In this document: piece by piece, positions 15,393-21,457 of the stretch
Layout: every line of letters begins with the position of its first letter
How positions within the stretch are numbered: position 1 is the first letter of the stretch
Assembly: GCA_000435535.1 (NCBI GenBank)
Contig: FR884525.1
Span: forward strand, 1-21,457
DNA: 21,457 nucleotides
Source of the DNA: Clostridium sp. CAG:575
GTDB lineage: Bacteria > Bacillota > Clostridia > TANB77 > CAG-508
Direction of reading: 5' to 3'
The notes under the pieces: generated by a model
The model's database searches: none
What the model was told of the DNA's origin: nothing
What the model saw: only the letters and a program-made list of their open reading frames with translations
Program-made: the position numbers and the translations under genes

Positions 15393-15409
15393 GAAAAGCT
15401 ATTGTTGAA

Positions 15410-15451
15410 AATACAGGATAAAATTTGTAAAAAGTTTTATGCTGTATTTTT
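15410..15451 (+). terminator. Terminator of the M16 pair
   Basis: AATACAG (15410-15416) pairs with CTGTATT (15442-15448), with TAAAA/TTTTA continuing the stem after a 2-by-2 internal loop. TTTTT (15447-15451) closes it. Confidence 0.8.
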
Positions 15452-15462
15452 GTGATTAGTTG

Positions 15463-15547
15463 TGTCGAAAAATGGAGTATTGGGTCGTACGAAAGTTGAT
15501 TAAAAGTGTTGAAAATACTTGACTTGAGGAGCTTGATGTGGTAATTT
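15463..15547 (+). promoter_or_regulatory. Spo0A box and promoter upstream of the spo0E-like gene
   Basis: TGTCGAA (15463-15469) is a perfect match to the 0A-box consensus. A possible promoter follows: TTGACT (15519-15524), 17 bp, extended -10 TGG-TAATTT (15542-15547). The box lies about 85-90 bp before the inferred start. The promoter match is moderate, and one 7-bp site can occur by chance. Confidence 0.5.
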
Positions 15548-15588
15548 ATAAATATAGGTTGGAGAAAAAAAGAAAAGGAGAGATTGAT

Positions 15589-15738
15589 ATGTTAAATGAT
15601 GAAATTTGTATTTTAAGAGATAAATTAAATAAAAGCATAGAAAATGGCGAAGATTATTCTATTATATATCAACTAAGCATAGAATTAGATGAACTAATAG
15701 CTAAATATTATAGAAGAAAGCAAAAGGCTGAAGCATAA
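15589..15738 (+). CDS. Spo0E-family aspartyl-phosphate phosphatase
   Basis: 49 residues, typical of the family, forming two short helices. The signature around 'YQLSIELDELIAKYYRR' matches the Spo0E motif SxxLDxLI followed by Tyr residues. These proteins dephosphorylate Spo0A-P and delay sporulation. I chose ATG 15589 because AAAAGGAGAG sits 6-7 nt upstream; a GTG at 15538 would add 17 residues but lacks such a site. The gene stands alone between two terminators, with its own promoter candidate and a 0A box. It indicates that the organism has, or recently had, a Spo0A pathway. Confidence 0.88.
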   Translation: MLNDEICILRDKLNKSIENGEDYSIIYQLSIELDELIAKYYRRKQKAEA

Positions 15739-15776
15739 CATATCAATTTGATAATATAATTTTATTGTAATATATA

Positions 15777-15809
15777 GAAGAGCTCTGAAAAAATAACAGG
15801 GCTTTTTTT
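15777..15809 (+). terminator. Terminator of the spo0E-like gene
   Basis: GAAGAGCTCTG (15777-15787) pairs with CAGGGCTTT (15797-15805, with G-T wobbles) around an A-rich loop, followed by seven Ts (15803-15809). Confidence 0.85.
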
Positions 15810-15813
15810 GCTA

Positions 15814-15836
15814 TATATTTTCTTATTGAACAGTAA
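15814..15836 (+). repeat. Short dispersed repeat, copy 2 (copy 1 at 4-26)
   Basis: 23 bp matching 4-26 at 21 of 23 positions; both contain TATATTTTCTTA and end in GTAA. Each copy lies in an intergenic region about 70-110 bp before the next gene. Cause unknown; the AT-rich half could match by chance. Confidence 0.45.
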
Positions 15837-15856
15837 CCTTTTTGATGTGTTTTTTC

Positions 15857-15885
15857 TTGAAAAAATATTTATTATATAGTATAAT
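15857..15885 (+). promoter_or_regulatory. Promoter of the SWIM-SNF2 gene
   Basis: TTGAAA (15857-15862), 17 bp, perfect TATAAT (15880-15885). The leader is very short, with AAAGGAG just before the ATG at 15911. Confidence 0.75.
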
Positions 15886-15910
15886 AGTAAGCTAAGTAAA
15901 GGAGAAAACT

Positions 15911-18900
15911 ATGTTAGTCAATCAAGAAATTATAGATGAATTATGCAAAAGTGCAGGGACAAAAAAAAGAGAAAAAGCAATAAGATATAAAAATCAAAAA
16001 AAAATCACTTTAACAAAAGTAATTTATGATAATGAATCAAATTTTGAATTAAAAGCAAAAGTAAAAGGAAATTATGATGATTATGAGACATATATTGCTG
16101 TAAAGAATGGTGAACTAGAAGATATATCATGTACATGTCCGGATTATCATAATTATTTTGGAGTATGTAAACATAGTTTAGCAACAGTTTTGTATTTTGC
16201 AGATTCTAAGTCAATCAATTTGACAAATCAAGAAAATAAACAAAGTATGCTAAAAGCAAGTAATAAAAACAAAAAATATAATAATTTTACACAAATAATA
16301 AATACAATTTATAATGAAGAACTAGAGCAAATTGACTCAAATGTTGATGATACAGAAATTAAAGACAAAGGAACTATAAAAATACAACCAAGTTTGATTT
16401 ATGATAAATTCAATAAAAGAATGAAAATAGAATTCAAGATAGGAAATAAAAGAATGTACAAATTAAAGAATTTATCTGAGTTCTATAAAAATATGATGAA
16501 TAAAGATTTAGTTAGATATGGGGATAAATTAAAATTTGTTCATACTAAAGAAATGTTTGAAGAAGAAAGTCAAGAGTTATTAGAATTTATAATAAAATAT
16601 TCAGAAATAATTTATTATACTAATTCAAATGCCAATAGTAGTTATCAATATTATGGAAAAGCATTGAATGAGAGTTATATTGTTTTAAGTAATACTGGCT
16701 TAGATGAAATATTTGAGATTTTAAATGGAAAAAATGTAGAATTTAAAAATGAATATTCAAATTTAATGATAAATTTTTCAGAGCAAAAACCAAATTTGGA
16801 TTTTAGTTTAGAAAAAATAAATGATGATGAATATAGAATTAGTGCAGATTTTGATATTTATGAAGTAACAATTTTTAGAGGAAATAAATATAAATATATT
16901 TTACAAGACAATAAACTATATAGATGTAGCAAAGAATTTGAACAAACAAATTTGAAATTGTTAAATTTATTTAAAGAACATTATTTATCAGAAATTACAT
17001 TTGGAAAAGATGAATTAGGGGATTTATTTTCAATATTATTACCAAAGGTTAAAGAGGCTATAAAAATAGATGACAATATTTATGATGAAATAAAAAAATA
17101 TAAACCAGAGAAATTCCATGTAAAGGTATTTTTAGATTTTGATAAAAATGATTATTTAATAGCAGATGTAAGATTCTGTTATGGAGAAAATGAATTTAAT
17201 CCATTAAATCAAAAAGAAGAAAAAGATTTTAAAAGTACTCGAAACATGATAGAGGAAACTCAAGCATTAAATCTTTTCAGAAAGACAGGATTTATGTTTG
17301 ATACTCAAAATTTAAGATTTATATTACCTGATAATGATAGAATATATGAATTTTTAACAAATGATATTTCAGTTTATATGAAAAAATTTGAAGTACTTGT
17401 TACAGAAAATTTTAAAACTAAGGAAATTACTAAACCTAAAATAGGAAATTTGGGAGTAAGATTAGAAAACAATTTATTAGCTATAGATTTATCTAATATA
17501 AATATAGATTCAGATGAGTTACAAGAAGTCATGGAAAAATATAAGTTAAAGAAAAAATATTATAGGCTAAAAGATGGAAGTTTTTTAGATTTACAAGATA
17601 ATGAAGATATAGCATTTTTAGATGAGTTAGTAACAGGTATGGATATTGATTATAAAGAACTTGAAAATGGAAGTATTAAATTACCAGTTAGTAGAACATT
17701 ATATTTGAATGAGTTACTAAAAAAATTGAAGGGGACGGAAGTTAACAAAGATAGAGAATATAAAGAGATTGTAAATGTATTAGACAAAGATTCTATAGAT
17801 AGTGATATAGAAATTCCTAAAAATATAGATGTTAAATTAAGAGCATATCAAAAAATAGGTTTTAAATGGTTAAAAACATTAGATTTATATAAATTTGGTG
17901 GTATACTTGCAGATGATATGGGGTTGGGAAAAACGATACAAATTATTACTTTACTTGAAAGTATAAAAGAAAATGAGGAAAATAGAACAAGTATTGTTGT
18001 TTCTCCAAGTTCTTTAGCATTTAACTGGAAAAATGAAATAGAAAAATTTGCACCAAATTTAAAAGTATGTGTAATTAGAGGAAATTCGGTTGAAAGAAAA
18101 AAGCAAATTAATCAATTAGAAAAATATGATTTAATTATTACATCATATGATTTACTAAAAAGGGATATAGAAATATATCAAGAAAAAAATTATATATTCC
18201 GTTTTGTGATTGCTGATGAGGCACAATATTTGAAGAATAATAATACTCAAAATGCAAAAGCTATCAAGAAAATAGATGCTATTACAAGATTTGCTTTAAC
18301 AGGTACACCAATAGAAAATTCTCTTGCAGAATTATGGTCTATATTTGATTTTATTATGCCGGGATATTTATTTACATATAAAAGATTTAAAGAAGAATAT
18401 GAAACACCAATAGTAAAAGAAGATGACAAAGATATTATGGGACAATTAAAAATGTTAATAGAACCTTTTGTATTAAGAAGAACAAAAAAAGAAGTATTAA
18501 CAGAGTTACCAGAAAAAACAGTTACAGTATTGTATAATGAAATGGAAGAAGAACAAAGAAAAATATATTTGTCATATTTATTACAGGCAAAACAAGAGTT
18601 ACAAGCTGAATTTGATAATAAAGGATTTGAAAAAAGCCAAATTAAAATTTTAGCAGCATTAACAAGGCTTAGACAAATTTGTTGCCATCCAGGATTATTT
18701 ATAGATGATTATAATGAGGAGAGTAGTAAATTAGAACAGTGTATGGAAATTATTGAAGATGGAATTTCAGCAAGACATAAGATATTATTGTTCTCTAGTT
18801 ATACATCAATGTTTCCTATGATTGAACAAAAACTAAAAGAAAAAGGAATTGAATATTTTAAATTAATTGGTTCAACTAAAGTTGATGAAAGAATAGATTT

Positions 18901-19234
18901 AGTTGATGAATTTAATCAAAATGAAAATATAAAGGTATTTCTAATTTCTTTAAAAGCAGGAGGAACAGGATTAAATTTAATTGGTGCTGATATGGTTATT
19001 CATTATGATCCATGGTGGAATTTGTCTGCAGAAAATCAGGCTACAGACAGAGCTTATAGAATTGGACAAAAAAATAATGTTCAAGTATATAAGTTGATTA
19101 CAAAGGATTCTATAGAAGAAAAAATTTATGAATTGCAACAGAGAAAGGCAGAACTTACTGATAAAGTACTTAGTACACAAGCAACATTTATTAATAAATT
19201 GTCAAAAGAAGATATAATGAAACTTTTTAGTTGA
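15911..19234 (+). CDS. SWIM-domain SNF2-family helicase
   Basis: 1107 residues. The N-terminal SWIM zinc finger has Cys74-x-Cys76-x9-Cys86-x-His88. A long central region (about 130-620) has no motif I recognise, apart from its likeness to the N-terminal part of bacterial SNF2 proteins. The two-lobed SNF2 motor follows: motif I DDMGLGKT (about 668-675), motif II DEAQ (about 768-771), motif III LTGTPIENS, and in lobe two 'LISLKAGGTGLNLIGADMVIHYDPWWN' and the arginine-finger motif 'QATDRAYRIGQ' (about 1043-1053). Bacterial members of this type (B. subtilis YwqA-like, distantly RapA) are ATP-driven DNA or nucleoprotein translocases linked to transcription recycling or repair; the exact role is unknown. 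No restriction or phage-defence genes accompany it, which argues for a housekeeping role. Confidence 0.94.
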   Translation: MLVNQEIIDELCKSAGTKKREKAIRYKNQKKITLTKVIYDNESNFELKAKVKGNYDDYETYIAVKNGELEDISCTCPDYHNYFGVCKHSLATVLYFADSKSINLTNQENKQSMLKASNKNKKYNNFTQIINTIYNEELEQIDSNVDDTEIKDKGTIKIQPSLIYDKFNKRMKIEFKIGNKRMYKLKNLSEFYKNMMNKDLVRYGDKLKFVHTKEMFEEESQELLEFIIKYSEIIYYTNSNANSSYQYYGKALNESYIVLSNTGLDEIFEILNGKNVEFKNEYSNLMINFSEQKPNLDFSLEKINDDEYRISADFDIYEVTIFRGNKYKYILQDNKLYRCSKEFEQTNLKLLNLFKEHYLSEITFGKDELGDLFSILLPKVKEAIKIDDNIYDEIKKYKPEKFHVKVFLDFDKNDYLIADVRFCYGENEFNPLNQKEEKDFKSTRNMIEETQALNLFRKTGFMFDTQNLRFILPDNDRIYEFLTNDISVYMKKFEVLVTENFKTKEITKPKIGNLGVRLENNLLAIDLSNINIDSDELQEVMEKYKLKKKYYRLKDGSFLDLQDNEDIAFLDELVTGMDIDYKELENGSIKLPVSRTLYLNELLKKLKGTEVNKDREYKEIVNVLDKDSIDSDIEIPKNIDVKLRAYQKIGFKWLKTLDLYKFGGILADDMGLGKTIQIITLLESIKENEENRTSIVVSPSSLAFNWKNEIEKFAPNLKVCVIRGNSVERKKQINQLEKYDLIITSYDLLKRDIEIYQEKNYIFRFVIADEAQYLKNNNTQNAKAIKKIDAITRFALTGTPIENSLAELWSIFDFIMPGYLFTYKRFKEEYETPIVKEDDKDIMGQLKMLIEPFVLRRTKKEVLTELPEKTVTVLYNEMEEEQRKIYLSYLLQAKQELQAEFDNKGFEKSQIKILAALTRLRQICCHPGLFIDDYNEESSKLEQCMEIIEDGISARHKILLFSSYTSMFPMIEQKLKEKGIEYFKLIGSTKVDERIDLVDEFNQNENIKVFLISLKAGGTGLNLIGADMVIHYDPWWNLSAENQATDRAYRIGQKNNVQVYKLITKDSIEEKIYELQQRKAELTDKVLSTQATFINKLSKEDIMKLFS

Positions 19235-19289
19235 TTTATGATGTAAGAAATAATTTTGTTTTAATTAATAAATAAAAGGAGTGTTTATA

Positions 19290-19631
19290 ATGGGAAGTTG
19301 GTTAGACAAATTAGAGGGGAGACAGGAGGAATTGGAGGAAGAAAAATTAAATAATCAATTACAAGAATTAATTGATTTAGTAGATACTAGTGCTGTTTTT
19401 GACGAAGATAAAATGATGCAAGTATTTGAAGAAATTGTGAAAATTTATATTCAGTTAGATAGAAATAACTGTGAATATGATAAAAAAGATGCTATTTTTA
19501 GAAAAAAGAGATTAGCTGAAATGCGTTATAAAAAATTAAAAAGAGATTCATATAATTCAAAAGAATCACAATCATGGAATGAATTTGAAGATGAAGAGAA
19601 GATTGAGAATGTAGAAGAGCAAGAGAGATAA
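19290..19631 (+). CDS. Small acidic helical protein of unknown function
   Basis: 113 residues from ATG 19290 (AAGGAG 8 nt upstream); a GTG at 19281 overlaps that site and is unlikely. The sequence is helical and highly charged: an N-terminal 'LEGRQEELEEEKLNNQLQELIDLVD' coiled-coil-like stretch, a middle with 'MMQVFEEIVKIYIQLDR', a basic patch 'RKKRLAEMRYKKLKR' (about 74-88), and an acidic tail. No signal peptide, membrane segment or catalytic motif is seen. It lies 55 bp after the helicase gene and 33 bp before trmFO, so it is likely co-transcribed with both. I do not recognise the family. Confidence 0.8.
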   Translation: MGSWLDKLEGRQEELEEEKLNNQLQELIDLVDTSAVFDEDKMMQVFEEIVKIYIQLDRNNCEYDKKDAIFRKKRLAEMRYKKLKRDSYNSKESQSWNEFEDEEKIENVEEQER

Positions 19632-19664
19632 AGCTTTTTAGGTTGAAAAAGAAAGAGGTTATTT

Positions 19665-21089
19665 ATGAAAGATTATATTACAGTTATTGGTGGAGGATTA
19701 GCTGGAACAGAAGCGGCTTATCAAATAGCTAAAAGAGGAATTAAAGTACGTTTATATGAAATGAAACCAGTAAAATTCACAGAAGCACATTCAAATAATG
19801 ATTTAGCCGAAATTGTTTGTAGCAATTCTTTTAAATCAAATTTAATTACTAATGCATGTGGATTATTAAAAGAAGAATTAAGAAAATTAGATTCTTTATT
19901 AATAAAAGTAGCAGATAAAACACAAGTACCAGCTGGTCAAGCACTTGCTGTAGATAGAGAAAAATTTGCTAGATTAGTTACTGAAGAAATAGAAAAAAAT
20001 CCTTTGATAGAAATCATCCATGAAGAGGTTGAAAATTTGAGTGATGAGAAAAAAATAAATGCAAATGATGGCATTGTAATTATTGCGACAGGTCCATTGA
20101 CTTCAGAAAAATTATCAAAAGAAATTTCAAAGATTACAGGAGAAGACAAATTATATTTTTATGATGCTGCTGCTCCAATTGTGTCAAAGGACAGTATTAA
20201 TTTTTCAATTGCCTTTTATGGAAATAGATATGAACAAGAAAAGAAAAAAGAAGAAAGTCTAGAAGAATGGAAGAAAAGAATTGAAAATCAAAATATGCAA
20301 GAGAAAAGCTATATTAACTTACCAATGAACCAAGAAGAATATGAAAATTTTTGCAATGAGTTGGTACAAGCTGAAGTTGTTACATTACATGAATTTGAAA
20401 AAAGAGAAATATTTGAAGGCTGTATGCCAGTAGAAGTGATGGCAAAAAGAGGATTAGATACATTGAGATTTGGACCTTTAAAGCCAGTTGGATTTGATGA
20501 TCCACGAACAGGAAAAAGACCATATGCAGTTGTTCAATTAAGACAAGATAATGAAGAGGGAACAATTTATAATATAGTTGGTTTTCAAACTAATTTAAAA
20601 TTTGGAGAACAAAAAAGAGTATTTTCAATGATACCAGGACTTGAAAACGCGGAATTTGTAAAATATGGAGTAATGCATAGAAATACATATATAAATTCTA
20701 CAAAATTATTAGATGAAACATATCAATTAAAAAGCAATAATAATATTTATTTTGCTGGTCAAATTACAGGTGTAGAAGGTTATGTAGAATCTATTTCATC
20801 TGGAATGGTTGCTGCATTAAATGCTGTAAAACAATTTGAAAAGATGTCAGGAAAAATATCAAAAAAAATGGATAGTGATATTGAAGAAAAAAATTTGAAA
20901 AATGATAAAATTGTTTTTTCTAATTATACAATGATAGGTGCATTGGCAAAATATATTTCAACAGAAAATTATAAATTTCAACCGATGAATGCTAATTTTG
21001 GAATTTTGCCGGAATTAGAAGGCAAAAAAATAAAAGATAAAAAATTGAGATATGAAGCGTTAGCACAAAGGAGCCTAGCAAAATTCTAG
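19665..21089 (+). CDS. trmFO: FAD/folate-dependent tRNA uracil-54 methyltransferase TrmFO
   Basis: 474 residues, somewhat longer than the usual 435-450; the extra length lies partly in a charged stretch near 'RYEQEKKKEESLEEWKKRIENQNMQ' and in the lysine-rich segment near residue 400. The N-terminal FAD-binding motif is VIGGGLAGTEAA (7-18). Cys52 in 'EIVCSNSFKSN' and the Cys in 'FEGCMPVEVMAKRGLDTLRFGPLKPVGF' (about 250) match the two catalytic cysteines of the family. The C-terminal 'YFAGQITGVEGYVESISSGMVAALNA' is the second FAD signature. TrmFO uses methylenetetrahydrofolate and FADH2 to make 5-methyluridine in the T-loop of tRNA. AAAGAGG lies upstream of the ATG. Confidence 0.96.
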   Translation: MKDYITVIGGGLAGTEAAYQIAKRGIKVRLYEMKPVKFTEAHSNNDLAEIVCSNSFKSNLITNACGLLKEELRKLDSLLIKVADKTQVPAGQALAVDREKFARLVTEEIEKNPLIEIIHEEVENLSDEKKINANDGIVIIATGPLTSEKLSKEISKITGEDKLYFYDAAAPIVSKDSINFSIAFYGNRYEQEKKKEESLEEWKKRIENQNMQEKSYINLPMNQEEYENFCNELVQAEVVTLHEFEKREIFEGCMPVEVMAKRGLDTLRFGPLKPVGFDDPRTGKRPYAVVQLRQDNEEGTIYNIVGFQTNLKFGEQKRVFSMIPGLENAEFVKYGVMHRNTYINSTKLLDETYQLKSNNNIYFAGQITGVEGYVESISSGMVAALNAVKQFEKMSGKISKKMDSDIEEKNLKNDKIVFSNYTMIGALAKYISTENYKFQPMNANFGILPELEGKKIKDKKLRYEALAQRSLAKF

Positions 21090-21145
21090 TAATGTTACTA
21101 AAATATTACAGTATTGTTAAATTTTGAGGAATTTACATAATACTA

Positions 21146-21174
21146 TTGAAGTTTTGTTGAATTATTGGTATAAT
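21146..21174 (+). promoter_or_regulatory. Promoter of the downstream coiled-coil gene
   Basis: TTGAAG (21146-21151), 17 bp, perfect TATAAT (21169-21174); start near 21181, then an AAAGGAG site before the ATG at 21218. Confidence 0.7.
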
Positions 21175-21217
21175 TGTAGTTAGTGAGATATTATATAAAG
21201 TATAAAGGAGATAAAAT

Positions 21218-21457
21218 ATGTATAATGTAGGTTTTTTGAAAGATATTAGGAAAAATATGGAGACACTTCTAGAAAGGAAAGAAAGTTATATTAAAACAAA
21301 GAATAACATATTAAAAGTCCAAAATGAAATAATAAAATTAAAAGAAGAAGCAAATAAGATTCAGGATAAAAATAGCGAAGAGTATATAAAAATAAAAGAT
21401 GAAATTAATCAATTAGCACAAAATCACAAAAATTTATATGAAGTTCTAGAAATGGAA
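21218..21457 (+). CDS. Coiled-coil protein, 5' part only
   Basis: The first 80 codons of a gene cut by the window end. ATG 21218 follows AAAGGAG by about 8 nt. The visible part is charged and helical ('IRKNMETLLERKESYIKTKN', then 'NEIIKLKEEANKIQDKNSEEYIKIKDEINQL') with heptad-like spacing of Ile/Leu. There is no signal peptide and no recognisable domain yet. It has its own promoter, separate from trmFO. Function unknown. Confidence 0.7.
   Translation, partial: MYNVGFLKDIRKNMETLLERKESYIKTKNNILKVQNEIIKLKEEANKIQDKNSEEYIKIKDEINQLAQNHKNLYEVLEME

Noticed and set aside
15911..19234. SNF2 helicase as part of a phage-defence island (DISARM-like or restriction type III)
   Set aside because: No methylase, nuclease, DUF1998 or phospholipase D gene is near; neighbours are housekeeping, and the SWIM-SNF2 form is a common chromosomal gene in Bacillota.

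Overview
The window is very AT-rich (well under 35% GC by eye). It has strong AGGAGG-type ribosome binding sites, TTG/GTG as well as ATG starts, AGA/TTA-biased codons, and no sign of TGA read as Trp. Gene content (a Spo0E-family phosphatase, GdpP, TrmFO, a YmfF/YmfH-like M16 pair) points to a low-GC Bacillota, most likely an uncultured, potentially spore-forming clostridial lineage. No rRNA, tRNA, IS element, prophage or CRISPR array was seen.

Layout. 1-4090: an MMPL/RND-type exporter and a secreted xxxLxxG-heptad protein in one operon, behind a consensus promoter set in two TetR-like palindromes and ending in a strong terminator. 4141-4500: a gene-poor stretch holding a small hydrophobic ORF convergent with an antisense RNA, a probable type I toxin-antitoxin cassette. 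4573-6644: gdpP (c-di-AMP phosphodiesterase). 6711-7022: a second, differently built candidate type I toxin-antitoxin locus. 7160-9022: rplI and dnaB, followed by a GGGACGG-type repeat. 9175-12191: tilS and ftsH. 12277-12670: rpsU with a structured leader. 12750-15451: two M16 peptidase-like genes, the first without the zinc motif. 15463-15809: a spo0E-like gene with a perfect Spo0A box upstream. 15857-21089: a SWIM-SNF2 helicase, a small acidic protein and trmFO. 21146-end: the start of a coiled-coil gene cut by the window edge.

Most of the window is housekeeping: translation (L9, S21, TilS, TrmFO), replication (DnaB), proteolysis (FtsH, M16 pair) and c-di-AMP turnover (GdpP). The novelty lies in the two non-coding-looking gaps on either side of gdpP.

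The locus at 6711-7022 copies the logic of the plasmid pAD1 par (Fst/RNA I-RNA II) system. A predicted RNA of about 66 nt, from a perfect TTGACA-17-TATAAT promoter, carries a 16-nt segment repeated directly at the start codon of a 29-codon hydrophobic peptide gene on the opposite strand. The terminators of the two convergent transcripts have exactly complementary hexaloops. Unlike pAD1 par, the two transcripts appear not to overlap, and the peptide lacks the Fst-type Ala-Pro motif. I infer a par-like type I toxin-antitoxin module with an unfamiliar toxin. The locus at 4141-4500 instead resembles the TxpA/RatA layout (3'-overlapping antisense RNA), with an inverted repeat that could pair the 5' and 3' ends of the toxin mRNA. 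Both functional calls are inferences from sequence.
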